A DNA stretch of 14,970 nt from an uncultured Dysgonomonas sp. (GCA_937875275.1 CALNCC010000086.1:1-14970); one strand, 5' to 3'. Numbered from the stretch's first letter, positions 1 through 8,458 are shown. The notes: a model not told the origin generated them from the sequence alone. Numbers and translations are program-made.

Positions 1-810
1 TCGAAAGGGGTGGGTGGATGCACCTATTGCAATAATCAGAGTTTCAGCCCCGGATATGGGGGGAAGCAGAAAACGGTAAGCGAGCAATTAGACGAAGGGA
101 TTCGCTTCTTTGCACGAAAATATCCGACAATGCGATACCTCGCATACTTTCAGTCTTATACAAACACATATGAAGATCCGAGCATACTGATAGCCAAATA
201 TGAGGAGGCACTGCGGTTTCCGGGTGTTGTGGGCTTGATAATCGGCACACGTCCCGATTGCATGCCGAACGAATTGTTAGACTATTTCGAAGAACTGAAC
301 CGAAAGACGTTCCTTCTCATCGAGTATGGCTTGGAGTCGACGCTCGATTCTACATTGGAGCGGATAAATCGTGGGCATACTTTCAAGGAAAGTGTCGATG
401 CCATCGAGCGCACCTCATCGCGAGGAATATATACGGGTGCTCATTTCATCATGGGGTTACCCGGCGAAAGCAAGGAGGATATCCTCAGTCATGCCGGCAA
501 AATCGCCCGATTGCCGCTGACGACACTCAAGCTGCATCAGCTGCAACTGATTCGTGGAACGGTAATGAACAAGCAATATATGCAACATCCCGAGTTGTTC
601 CACCTTTTCGATGTGGATGAGTATATCGACCTGTGCATCGACTTTGCCGAGCGCCTGCACCCCGACATTATCATCGAGCGATTTGTATCCCAGTCGCCCA
701 AAGAGTTGCTGGTTGCTCCCGATTGGGGATTGAAAAACTTCGAATTCACCGCTAAATTATTGAAACGCTTCGATGAGCGGCAAACTTATCAAGGGAGATG
801 CTTTCCCTAA
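1..810 (+). CDS. Radical SAM protein, YhcC/TIGR01212-like (5' end outside window)
   Basis: The frame is open from the first base, so the true start lies upstream; the GTG at 10-12 is an internal valine. The visible 269 residues begin just before the GGCTYCNN segment (Cys codons at 19-21 and 28-30). These are the last two cysteines of the radical SAM 4Fe-4S motif, and the first cysteine is missing because of the window edge. In this family the first cysteine lies well upstream of the CxxC, which fits. Other family-like blocks follow in order: FQSYTNTY, GTRPDCM, EYGLESTLDSTLERINRGH, HFIMGLPGES, LKLHQLQLIRGT and a C-terminal VAPDWGLKNF. The family is conserved across bacteria, and to my knowledge its substrate is not firmly established. 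The stop is at 808-810. The next gene has its own promoter, so an operon link is not evident. Confidence 0.88.
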   Translation, partial: SKGVGGCTYCNNQSFSPGYGGKQKTVSEQLDEGIRFFARKYPTMRYLAYFQSYTNTYEDPSILIAKYEEALRFPGVVGLIIGTRPDCMPNELLDYFEELNRKTFLLIEYGLESTLDSTLERINRGHTFKESVDAIERTSSRGIYTGAHFIMGLPGESKEDILSHAGKIARLPLTTLKLHQLQLIRGTVMNKQYMQHPELFHLFDVDEYIDLCIDFAERLHPDIIIERFVSQSPKELLVAPDWGLKNFEFTAKLLKRFDERQTYQGRCFP

Positions 811-836
811 CCTGTTATTATTCAAGTGAAAAATAT

Positions 837-844
837 TATCTTTG
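837..844 (+). promoter_or_regulatory. Bacteroidota-type -7 promoter box upstream of the glycosyltransferase
   Basis: TATCTTTG matches the Bacteroidota -7 consensus TAnnTTTG. It lies about 50 bp upstream of the ATG at 897, in the 86-bp gap after the radical SAM gene. No good -33 TTTG is seen at the expected distance, only a T-rich CTGTTA near 812-817, so the call rests on the -7 box. Confidence 0.5.
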
Positions 845-896
845 CACTTTGCTATACTTTACAAATTAAGGAGTAAATCGCACCATCTTTTTTGTC

Positions 897-2492
897 ATGG
901 AAATAAACATCGACAGCATCCGCGTTTTAATTGCCGATTATACCGGCTTTAGTCAACTGACGAAATTTTTATTCTTTTCGGGTGGAATAGTATTGCTTGC
1001 GACGATAGCGATTTTGTGCTGCATCCATCGGCGTAAAGCTGTGTCCGCCATGCGTCTTTCTATCGGCTGGATGAGGAATTATTGCATGCAAACCGCGCGA
1101 CAGATAAAAGCCTCGAAAGTAAAACATCTGCTTCTCGTATCATTGCTCCTCTATATATATGCAGCGTTTACGCTTCCCGTAACGCACGACGAAGCTTTGA
1201 CATACCTTCATTATCTGACATGTCCCGTATGGAACACGATGATGTATTATACAATGCCCAACAACCATGTTTTGTTTTCTCTGATTGAGCACGTTTTCAT
1301 CCTTCCACCGGGGGATTTACTGTTCAAGATGCGGTTGCCGGTTGTGCTGATATCGGTGCTTACGCTCGTTTTCGCCTATCGCTTTGTGCGGAAATATTAC
1401 GGTGAAAAGGTTGCATTGACTCTCGTTGCCGTGATGTCGATGAGCGGAATGTTTTTATTTTACAGCGTTTTGGCGAGAGGTTATTGTTTAGTCCTTCTAT
1501 TTTTCGTGCTATGTCTTTATGCCGGATTCAATATTGTCAACAACAATAATCGCCGTCGCGATTGGATTGCTTTTGCTTTGGGTGGAGCATTGGGCATGTA
1601 TGCCGTGCCGACATTCCTCTACGCCTTTGTCGCGATCAATATCTATATCCTCATTTATAACTATAAAAACATCAAGCAGCAATTTGTCTATGGGGTTGGC
1701 ATGTTAGTCGGATGCAACTTCCTGTATCTTCCCGTGTTGTTAGGTTCGGGCTGGCAATCGCTGTTGAAAAATCCACATGTGAATCCGATCAGTTCGGATA
1801 AATTATTTGCAAAATTGCCCGATTTCTTCGCCGAAACAATCGAAAGTCTATTTGCGTTTCCGCCGTATGCTACACTTACGGTTATCGTCTTTTCCATCGC
1901 CTTTTGCCTTGTGCGGAAAGATTGGAAAATAGTGTTGTTGTGGATCATATTCTGCGCAACTCCGCTTTTGTTTGTCATCCTACAATCGGTAATTCCTTTC
2001 TCTCGCACATTCGTATATTGTACTGTTGCAATAGTGTTTTTGGTTGGAGTAACTTTTCGTGAAAATATAAATAAAGTGCCGTTGAAAACCCTTTTTCCAG
2101 CATTGTTGGTCATACAAATATTGTTGTTTATTAATTTCAAACAACAGCTATCGCTTTATTTAGCTCCATTGGCAACTTACGAGAATTTCGCGAAAGAGTA
2201 TTTGAAATCGGGGAGAACACACCATATTGTAGGCAAAGAGTGGTCAGCAACAGGATTGTACTACATAGAGCCAAACTTGAAATTTGAAGCTGCCAGAACC
2301 GGAGATTTTGAGGTAACTGCCACATTTGTGAAAGAGATTGACGCAGACACAATCAGCGGATACGACTATATATTTGTTCAGTCAGACCTGGACAAAACGA
2401 AAACGAGACGTCCGACAAGTATATATCTTCCCGATTCTATCGAGAATTATTTTCTGAAATCGCCGATACATATATATCGGGGAAAAGAATAA
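897..2492 (+). CDS. GT-C membrane glycosyltransferase, GT39/PMT-like
   Basis: This is a 531-residue polytopic membrane protein with about ten or more hydrophobic helices and a shorter C-terminal soluble part after about residue 425. After the second membrane segment (about 77-93) comes THDEA with an acidic pair at D98-E99 in the first extracytoplasmic loop, then PNNH at 121-124. An acidic pair in this loop is the metal/phosphate-binding signature of GT-C enzymes that use polyprenyl-phosphate sugars (the PMT_2/ArnT-like group), and PNNH-type motifs recur in Bacteroidota members. The likely role is transfer of a sugar from an undecaprenyl-phosphate carrier to a glycan, lipid or protein on the periplasmic side; acceptor and sugar cannot be inferred. 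The ATG at 897 sits about 50 bp after a -7 box. An extra N-terminal helix at about 25-43 precedes the usual first helix. The gene converges on the AsmA-like gene with a 6-bp gap. Confidence 0.75.
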   Translation: MEINIDSIRVLIADYTGFSQLTKFLFFSGGIVLLATIAILCCIHRRKAVSAMRLSIGWMRNYCMQTARQIKASKVKHLLLVSLLLYIYAAFTLPVTHDEALTYLHYLTCPVWNTMMYYTMPNNHVLFSLIEHVFILPPGDLLFKMRLPVVLISVLTLVFAYRFVRKYYGEKVALTLVAVMSMSGMFLFYSVLARGYCLVLLFFVLCLYAGFNIVNNNNRRRDWIAFALGGALGMYAVPTFLYAFVAINIYILIYNYKNIKQQFVYGVGMLVGCNFLYLPVLLGSGWQSLLKNPHVNPISSDKLFAKLPDFFAETIESLFAFPPYATLTVIVFSIAFCLVRKDWKIVLLWIIFCATPLLFVILQSVIPFSRTFVYCTVAIVFLVGVTFRENINKVPLKTLFPALLVIQILLFINFKQQLSLYLAPLATYENFAKEYLKSGRTHHIVGKEWSATGLYYIEPNLKFEAARTGDFEVTATFVKEIDADTISGYDYIFVQSDLDKTKTRRPTSIYLPDSIENYFLKSPIHIYRGKE

Positions 2493-2498
2493 CAACAC

Positions 2499-5400
2499 TT
2501 ATTTTTCCTGCTCCTCGCTTTTGAGTCCGAACTTATTTTTCCAGCCGATGAAGAAGTTCAACAATTTCTTTGCCCGATTCGTATGTTTCTTGTATACACC
2601 CACCGATTCGACAGTGGCGGGACTCAATATCTGCCAAAAATAATTGAACGTAGAATGATACGGGTCGCGCACAACATAGAATCCATCGACTGTGAGTGGA
2701 GCGTTGTTCTTGCTTCTTGGATTGTTGTCGCGTACCACCCAGTCGGCAACCTGTGTTATTAGCCTGTCCTTAGTGAATATGTCTCCCCGCTCTTTAAATA
2801 TATCTACCTTGAGATTTTCGTATTGCATAACCATGTCAATCGTAGCATCGGTACTTGTGGCAGAGATGTCGAACGTGAGATCGCTGAGGTGTCCGCTTCG
2901 TATCTCGGCGATGGGAGCCAATGGAGTAATTAGCTGATTTAATCGGAGAAAATCAAAATCTCTCAGATGGGCACCCAGCATGAAAGTGTCTACCTTTGCC
3001 GAAACGGGAATATCCCAATTTGCCGTGAAATATCCGTCTCCCATCAGTTCGCCATCGGCATTTACTCTGAAATGACGAAGCCCTTTGTCCTCCATGTTTG
3101 TGAATGCTTTTACAGAGCCATTCATGTCGGAGATGAAGAACTTACCGGGTGCAACACCACCTTTCTCCAATTCTTCGTATACGACGGTGAAATCGGAGAT
3201 ATTTGTCGTGTCAACATAAAATCGATAAGGTAGTTTCTGTGCGCCTTCATAGATGAGGGGCATTATGTTGTGTTGAATCTTTATGTTTTTGTTCTTATAG
3301 TTTTGGAGAACGGTTTTCTGAATATCTATCTCGTCTATATTTATTTCTTTTGAGGCGATAAGCCGTTTCAAGTCTATGCCTGATATTACGATCTGGTCTG
3401 ACGAAAGATCGAACCAATCTTTGTGCTTGGGATGGTGGTAGGCAAAATCTTCTTTGGGATATGCCGGATTGAGATGGATATCCGAAAGTTGCATGTCCCC
3501 TTTGCCGCTGTTGATGCGCATGGCGGTCTTGTGTATATCTAATGTATAGAAATTGTTGTCGAGAGGGATAGAGATGTCCGAAAGGGACAGATCGAGATTG
3601 TTCAGCTTTAGGGTTTGCGCCTTGTTGTTAAGGACAAGCCCATTGATATGGAGAGCGAGGCTATCGGGTAGCTTTATCCGTGAAATGAAACTTCCATCGG
3701 GAAACCGATATTTTGTCGCAGCATTGTTGATGTCAAATCTATTAATCTCGATAGAATCGAATAGAGCCGCAGTGAGAGCGTAAAGTTGTTCTGCTTCAAA
3801 CTTGTTGGCTGAAGCGGTTTTTTGTTCTTCCGATTTTTTAATTTCAACAAAAATTTGGGGAGACGACAGTTGCCCGTCTCTCAATTTTAGAAACGAGTTG
3901 TGAGCCGAAACAGATAATAATGCTGTATCCATCGATAAAATAGGAACATCTGTTGTCAAAGTAGTTGCTTTATTATCAAGATGTATGTGTGTGTTGTTGA
4001 GGACAAAGTTGCTGAATGAAAACATATTCTCCGCAGTTTTCGCAACATCGTTGGCTGCAATTTGCCCCGAGTATACACGGATGCTATCGCCTCGTCGATC
4101 GTCGATCGATGTAAAATCAGCATTCTGCAACAACAAGCTATTGAGCCGCAGTTCGCTCAGCAGTCGGCTCTGAGCTGCCTCCTCGCTGTTGACGGATATC
4201 ATATTGTTATCCTTCTTCGTCATTTTTATCTTCGGATCAATGATATTGAGCGAATCTATTATCAGCAGATCGTTGGTCGAATCCCAATTGTATGATGTCT
4301 TTTTTACGTTCAATACGGGGATCTCGACGTCCCAATAGGTGTAATCAAACAGTAATGGTTTCAATCGGAGGTTGCGAATATATAAGTCGTTCTTTTTTCC
4401 TTGGTATTCTAATCTATCTATCAGAACCCGATATCTCTTATTGGGCAGGATATTGTCGAAGCCAACGATCTCGAACCCGAAATCGTTATACGCGAAAAAA
4501 CGATCTTTATTCTTTCTGGTCTTCTCATCTATTCTGAAATTGCGGGCATAGACGAGAGGTATGTTGAGCTGATAGGTATTGTCTTTTCCTTTGTCATTGA
4601 ATTTTATGGAACTCCTGTTGAGCTGTATCTTGTCTATGGACAAGTACTTTATCAGAGGAGACAGAATGTCCAGATTGGATAATTGTCCTTCAACCTGACG
4701 GTTGAGGGTTTGGTTGTTAACATTTTCCTTTGCACGGTGTTTCACATACTCGATATCAGTCTTGTTGATCGTCAGACTTTTTGCATCGATGCCGGTAGTG
4801 TATTTCAATCCGCCTATTTCGAACGAACCGATATGCCCGGATACATAGTCCAATCTGGTCTTTGTTGTGATAGGGCGGATGTCTGCCCCGTAGATACCGA
4901 TTATTCCTTTTTGGGTGGAGAATAGGAGTGAATCTATCTCCATCTTGTGATTTTTGGATCGTATAGATCCTATAATGTCGTTTGCCGATATCTCAAAATC
5001 ATCGGAATAAAGGAGGTTATCTTTGAATACGGAGGTAGAATCGACCCTGAAATTGTATGCGTCGAACATAAATCGGTCTAACTGATATGTGTCGTCTATG
5101 CTGTCTTGTGTGATTGTGTATTTGAGCTTCGCCTTGTCTATCGAGATGGAATCAATCGCCACATGCTGCAAGACAGGAGATATGATGTCGTATAAGGACC
5201 ACGAAAGATTGAGCGTGTCTCGTTTCGTTTTCTTCTTCGCATCGGGAGCAGTCTCTTTGGCTATGGTATAGTATTCGATGTCAGATTCGCGAATGTTGAA
5301 CGCGCCTGCATCGAAGTTTATAAGTGATCCTCGCCGAGAGAATCCGACCCTATCCAACGCTATTTTCTCTACTCGTGCCGACACATAACTGTCGGGCATT

Positions 5401-6227
5401 TCTCCGATATTCCTCCATACAGAATCTTGCGGTTGCAAATACACGTTTCGGATATAAATAACCGAATCGCGAGTATTCAACACCAAGCTGTCGGTTCGCA
5501 ATTTCAGACTGTTGTTTTCGAAAAGCGTCTGCCCATTGTCGGCAATGAAGTCGAAGTGATCGGAATAAAGGACTTTGTCCGATTTATCCGAATTGCGGTC
5601 TAACAGGAAATTGTAGATGTGAACATTTACTTTTTTCAGCGCATAGGTTGATAATTCGCTTTTGTCTTGTGCATAATAAGCAATGTTTGCGTTTTCCAGG
5701 TTGATCTGTTTTACACGGAGCACATCTATATATGGTTCGATAAGTTTGTACAGCGACCGGGCATCATCTATCGTGATACTGTCCTCCGACGCTGTTTTAG
5801 GATAGGGCGAGTCGTAGATGGATATGTCGGGGTTGGATATCTCGAAAACATCGAAATGCAGCTCCCTGTGGTTTTTGCGCCAAGTGAGGTTGAGCCCGTT
5901 GAAGTATATGCTGCCGATATTGAGATTGTAATAGGACGAGGGGAGCGTTTCGTCTCTGACCATTTCGTCGAAAACTGCTGAGTCGGGGCGAAGTACGATG
6001 CCGTCGATCCTTAGTTCGCCGTCAAAAAAACCGATGGAAAGATGATCGAATGTTAAGGAGTATAATCCTTTTGTCGCATGGGCGATACGAACCGTCATTT
6101 CTTTTTTGAGGAACCGTTCGAGCCTGTCGGTCAAGAACCAGTTGAGAGATAAGCCGAATAAAGCAAGGCACAGAAAAACGATAATCGTTCTTCTTATATT
6201 CCTGTACGTCTTCTTCCCTACTCTCAT
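2499..6227 (-). CDS. Giant AsmA-like (DUF748/TamB-related) envelope protein
   Basis: This 1242-residue protein has a short basic N-terminus, one membrane helix (about 14-32), and then an entirely extracytoplasmic, beta-rich body of alternating hydrophobic residues with recurring IDSxxI and LxLxNL patterns. This is the architecture of AsmA/DUF748/TamB proteins, which are inner-membrane-anchored, span the periplasm as hydrophobic grooves, and have been linked to phospholipid transport to the outer membrane. The C-terminal region from about residue 1087 (DFDFLRLNQLITPLAPI, then SGHLSDLTFDIS) resembles the conserved C-terminal block of that superfamily. At least three repeats of about 107 residues occur in the N-terminal half. 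It is monocistronic here, divergent from the ABC operon and convergent with the glycosyltransferase. No convincing minus-strand promoter was found in 6228-6370. The family call is fairly sure; lipid transport is inferred from relatives. Confidence 0.75.
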   Translation of the reverse strand: MRVGKKTYRNIRRTIIVFLCLALFGLSLNWFLTDRLERFLKKEMTVRIAHATKGLYSLTFDHLSIGFFDGELRIDGIVLRPDSAVFDEMVRDETLPSSYYNLNIGSIYFNGLNLTWRKNHRELHFDVFEISNPDISIYDSPYPKTASEDSITIDDARSLYKLIEPYIDVLRVKQINLENANIAYYAQDKSELSTYALKKVNVHIYNFLLDRNSDKSDKVLYSDHFDFIADNGQTLFENNSLKLRTDSLVLNTRDSVIYIRNVYLQPQDSVWRNIGEMPDSYVSARVEKIALDRVGFSRRGSLINFDAGAFNIRESDIEYYTIAKETAPDAKKKTKRDTLNLSWSLYDIISPVLQHVAIDSISIDKAKLKYTITQDSIDDTYQLDRFMFDAYNFRVDSTSVFKDNLLYSDDFEISANDIIGSIRSKNHKMEIDSLLFSTQKGIIGIYGADIRPITTKTRLDYVSGHIGSFEIGGLKYTTGIDAKSLTINKTDIEYVKHRAKENVNNQTLNRQVEGQLSNLDILSPLIKYLSIDKIQLNRSSIKFNDKGKDNTYQLNIPLVYARNFRIDEKTRKNKDRFFAYNDFGFEIVGFDNILPNKRYRVLIDRLEYQGKKNDLYIRNLRLKPLLFDYTYWDVEIPVLNVKKTSYNWDSTNDLLIIDSLNIIDPKIKMTKKDNNMISVNSEEAAQSRLLSELRLNSLLLQNADFTSIDDRRGDSIRVYSGQIAANDVAKTAENMFSFSNFVLNNTHIHLDNKATTLTTDVPILSMDTALLSVSAHNSFLKLRDGQLSSPQIFVEIKKSEEQKTASANKFEAEQLYALTAALFDSIEINRFDINNAATKYRFPDGSFISRIKLPDSLALHINGLVLNNKAQTLKLNNLDLSLSDISIPLDNNFYTLDIHKTAMRINSGKGDMQLSDIHLNPAYPKEDFAYHHPKHKDWFDLSSDQIVISGIDLKRLIASKEINIDEIDIQKTVLQNYKNKNIKIQHNIMPLIYEGAQKLPYRFYVDTTNISDFTVVYEELEKGGVAPGKFFISDMNGSVKAFTNMEDKGLRHFRVNADGELMGDGYFTANWDIPVSAKVDTFMLGAHLRDFDFLRLNQLITPLAPIAEIRSGHLSDLTFDISATSTDATIDMVMQYENLKVDIFKERGDIFTKDRLITQVADWVVRDNNPRSKNNAPLTVDGFYVVRDPYHSTFNYFWQILSPATVESVGVYKKHTNRAKKLLNFFIGWKNKFGLKSEEQEK
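4353..5747 (-). repeat. Three diverged internal repeats in the AsmA-like protein
   Basis: Protein-level repeats of about 107 residues start at about residues 161, 346 and 519 (DNA 5430-5747, 4872-5192 and 4353-4673). Each opens with a block such as LIEPYIDVLRVKQINLENA, IISPVLQHVAIDSISIDKA or LSPLIKYLSIDKIQLNRSS. Next comes a Y.L(D/N)-type strand, a Y/R-NFR(I/V)D-like segment, a YSDxF or YNDFGF segment, and a closing L.(I/L).RP.-like strand. The period is about 173-186 residues. Weaker relatives of the opening block recur later (for example LYALTAALFDSIEINRFDI). There is no obvious repetition at the DNA level, so the duplications are old. Confidence 0.6.
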
Positions 6228-6274
6228 ATCTTGATATGTTGTTTCAACGAATTTAATAAAAAAACACAGAACTA

Positions 6275-6304
6275 TTTGTTTTTAATAAAATATGTATATC
6301 TTTG
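6275..6304 (+). promoter_or_regulatory. Bacteroidota-type promoter (-33/-7) of the ABC operon
   Basis: TTTG at 6275-6278 and TATCTTTG at 6297-6304 are separated by 18 bp and fit the Bacteroidota -33/-7 pattern (TTTG, about 19 bp, TAnnTTTG). Transcription would start near 6311, leaving a leader of about 60 nt before the ATG at 6371. This is the best-formed promoter in the window, and the predicted start lies inside the palindrome at 6306-6327. Confidence 0.72.
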
Positions 6305-6305
6305 C

Positions 6306-6327
6306 GTGTGATATTAAACTATTACAC
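6306..6327. promoter_or_regulatory. Candidate operator for the GntR/YtrA-type regulator
   Basis: This is a 22-bp imperfect palindrome. The left arm starts GTGTgATA, the right arm ends TATtACAC, and 8 of 11 arm positions are symmetric. It begins two bases after the -7 box and covers the predicted transcription start, an ideal site for repression. GT...AC-ended palindromes are usual GntR-family operators, and such a regulator is encoded third in this operon. Binding is inferred, not shown. Confidence 0.6.
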
Positions 6328-6370
6328 TATGTTTGTGTGGTGGATGTGTTTTTTTTAAAATCTATATAAT

Positions 6371-7204
6371 ATGATAACATTTAATGACGTAACATTTCGT
6401 TACAAAAAGAAAAAAGTCTTAGAGAACTTTTCTTTCAATGTAGAGAAAGGGAGGATATACGGACTTTTAGGTAAAAATGGTGCCGGCAAATCGACTATGC
6501 TCTATTTGATGTCCGGCTTGTTGTTCCCTCAAAAAGGGACAGTGTTGTTCAACGGAGATAATGTTGCAAAGCGTCTCCCGAGTACGATTCGAGATATCTT
6601 TATCGTGCCCGAAGAGTTTGATTTGCCAAACATCTCGTTGATGAAATACGTGCAGATAAACAGCCTTTTCTATCCGAATTTCAGTATGGAACAACTGAAA
6701 AACAACCTTAAATTTTTTGAGATGGAGGAAGACGTCAATCTCAAAGAACTGTCGATGGGGCAGAAGAAAAAAATATTTATGAGCTTTGCCCTTGCAACCA
6801 ATACTTCATTGTTAATCATGGACGAGCCAACGAATGGGCTCGATATTCCAAGTAAAAGCCAGTTCCGCAAATTCATAGCATCGGGCATGTCGGACGAAAG
6901 AACAATCCTTATCTCTACGCATCAGGTGAAAGACGTTGAAAATTTGCTCGACCAGATTGTGGTTGTCGAAGATCAGAAAATCTTGATAAACTCGTCTGTT
7001 ATGGAGATTGGCAAGCGCCTGTCTTTTGTTGAAGACTCGGAAGGGAAACACTTACAGGATGCCCTGTATGCCTTGCCTACACTGTCGGGCAACAAACTGA
7101 TATTGCCCAATAGCGGTGGCGAAGAAACCCCGATGGATTTGGAGCTTTTGTTCAATGCTGTTCTCTTGCACCCGCAGAAAATAGCTGCTATGTTTAACAA
7201 TTAA
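6371..7204 (+). CDS. ABC transporter ATP-binding protein
   Basis: This 277-residue nucleotide-binding subunit is cytoplasmic and would power the permease encoded next. Seen in order: Walker A GKNGAGKST (34-42), signature LSMGQ (127-131), Walker B LLIMDE (147-152), the D-loop in NGLD, and the switch histidine in STHQ (H184). The Q-loop position reads IVPEEFDLP (about 78-86), with Glu81 where most family members have Gln. A tail of about 75 residues follows the core domain. The closest family type is the ABC-2 exporter/YtrB-like ATPase group. It is the first gene of the operon, and 14 bp separate it from the permease gene. The substrate is unknown. The start is the first ATG after the promoter, directly before the conserved ITFNDVTFRY strand. 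Confidence 0.92.
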   Translation: MITFNDVTFRYKKKKVLENFSFNVEKGRIYGLLGKNGAGKSTMLYLMSGLLFPQKGTVLFNGDNVAKRLPSTIRDIFIVPEEFDLPNISLMKYVQINSLFYPNFSMEQLKNNLKFFEMEEDVNLKELSMGQKKKIFMSFALATNTSLLIMDEPTNGLDIPSKSQFRKFIASGMSDERTILISTHQVKDVENLLDQIVVVEDQKILINSSVMEIGKRLSFVEDSEGKHLQDALYALPTLSGNKLILPNSGGEETPMDLELLFNAVLLHPQKIAAMFNN

Positions 7205-7218
7205 AAACTATCGAAGAT

Positions 7219-8082
7219 ATGAATGATTTTTTTGATATAAAAAGGTTTTCTCTGTTGGCAAAAAGAGACATAGCCGAAAACAGGAAGAAATACCTGTTAC
7301 AGTTTTTATCCATTTTTGGCATTCTTGCTATTGTGCTCACGTATAATTCATATACTTATTATGATAGTATGACAAAATATGCATATGAGATTGACGATTG
7401 GTTGTCCGTCAATCAAGGGATCTTTATTATAGGTCAGGTTTTATTTTTGGCTTTTGGCTGCATGAGTGCATCTGCTCTCATGGATCCGATCAATACGAAA
7501 GCGAAGAAGATTTCTTACCTCATGAATCCCGCATCATCTTTCGAAAAATATTTTCTGCGTTGGGTAATGGCAGTTGTTGTTTTCATCGCATTGTATATTG
7601 TCGCATTTCTGATGGCAGATTTCGTGCAATGGCTGATTTGTACAATACGCTATCCCGAATCAGAAGTTCGGTCGGTAGATTATTCTCAACTTATAAAAAC
7701 AGAATATCCTACTTCTCGTGTAATTTACCAAGAGTGGTATCTTGTGTTCTTGGCGTTCTCTTTCTATTTGTACATGCAATCACTATTTATACTTGGATCT
7801 ACTTTTTGGCAAAAGAATACTTTTATCAAAACATTTAGTGCCGGGCTTGTCATATTTCTTTTATACCTACTTGTCTGTGGAGGGCTTATCTCGACTATTT
7901 TCCCTGAAGGAATGAATGATTTTGGACTTTCTATAGATTCTCGCATGGGAGACACCAGTGATGAAGATCGAGGAGTGTCCACATTTAAAGGCATCACAGC
8001 AGGGCTTTTCTTCTTCGCCTTTCTTAATTGGGTAATCAGCTACTTCCGCTTCAGAGAAGCAGAGGTTGCTAAAAGAATATAA
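7219..8082 (+). CDS. ABC transporter permease, ABC-2-like, six helices
   Basis: This 287-residue inner-membrane protein has about six hydrophobic helices (about 26-42, 67-88, 114-140, 172-193, 205-224 and 257-276). A cytoplasmic N-terminus carries a basic stretch (KRDIAENRKK). The segment YLMNPASSFEKYFLRW (about 100-115), just before the third helix, resembles the short LLPAS...EK..-type loop often seen in Bacteroidota ABC-2 permeases. Its position between the ATPase and the GntR regulator makes it the membrane subunit of this transporter, probably acting as a dimer with two ATPases. Only one permease gene is present. The substrate cannot be read from the sequence; export or handling of an envelope-active compound is a guess from YtrA-type systems elsewhere. 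Confidence 0.85.
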   Translation: MNDFFDIKRFSLLAKRDIAENRKKYLLQFLSIFGILAIVLTYNSYTYYDSMTKYAYEIDDWLSVNQGIFIIGQVLFLAFGCMSASALMDPINTKAKKISYLMNPASSFEKYFLRWVMAVVVFIALYIVAFLMADFVQWLICTIRYPESEVRSVDYSQLIKTEYPTSRVIYQEWYLVFLAFSFYLYMQSLFILGSTFWQKNTFIKTFSAGLVIFLLYLLVCGGLISTIFPEGMNDFGLSIDSRMGDTSDEDRGVSTFKGITAGLFFFAFLNWVISYFRFREAEVAKRI

Positions 8083-8086
8083 GCTT

Positions 8087-8458
8087 ATGGATTTTAAAGA
8101 TAAGAAAGCAATATATGAGCAAATCGCCGACCGCATTTGCGACGAAATATTGTTAGACAAATACAAGGCAGACGATCGCATCCCATCGGTCAGGGAATAT
8201 GCTACAATCGTGGAAGTGAATGTGAACACAGTGATGAGGTCTTTCGAGCATTTGCAGTCGAAGGAGATCATCTACAACAAACGTGGACTTGGATTCTTCG
8301 TCTCGCAAGACGCAAAAAAACTCATCGTTTCGATGCGGAAAGAAGTTTTTGTGAACGAAGAAATAGGAGAGTTTTTCAAACAAATCTATATGCTTGACAT
8401 ATCCATCGAGGATGTTATGGTTATGTATAAGACATACTTAAAAGAACAACAAAATTGA
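8087..8458 (+). CDS. GntR-family transcriptional regulator, YtrA-type (short)
   Basis: This 123-residue protein has an N-terminal winged helix-turn-helix of GntR type (about residues 8-72: IYEQIADRICDEI, then DRIPSVREYA, then VNVNTVMRSFEHLQ, then the wing NKRGLGFFV). The C-terminal part of about 50 residues is mostly helical, too short for a FadR- or HutC-type ligand domain, and matches the YtrA subfamily that commonly controls adjacent ABC transporters. I chose the ATG at 8087 (MDFKDKKAIYEQ), 4 bp after the permease stop. A longer reading from a TTG at 8066 would overlap the permease and add seven residues not expected in the family. It probably represses its own operon through the palindrome at 6306-6327; binding and effector are inferred. 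Confidence 0.88.
   Translation: MDFKDKKAIYEQIADRICDEILLDKYKADDRIPSVREYATIVEVNVNTVMRSFEHLQSKEIIYNKRGLGFFVSQDAKKLIVSMRKEVFVNEEIGEFFKQIYMLDISIEDVMVMYKTYLKEQQN

Noticed and set aside
2463..2480. Hairpin CCGATA...TATCGG at the end of the glycosyltransferase gene as a terminator
   Set aside because: The stem is only 6 bp with a 6-nt loop, lies inside the coding region, and has no T run on either side.
6270..6277. A minus-strand promoter box (TAGTTCTG) for the AsmA-like gene
   Set aside because: It has one mismatch to TAnnTTTG in the conserved part and no -33 element at the right distance, so I did not list it.
6324..6338. A second small inverted repeat, ACAC...GTGT, next to the operator-like palindrome
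   Set aside because: The arms are only 4 bp, it overlaps the better palindrome, and it can be expected by chance in such AT-rich sequence.
8066..8086. An earlier TTG start for the GntR regulator
   Set aside because: It would overlap the permease gene and add seven residues before the family's usual N-terminus. The ATG at 8087 fits the family length and the operon spacing.
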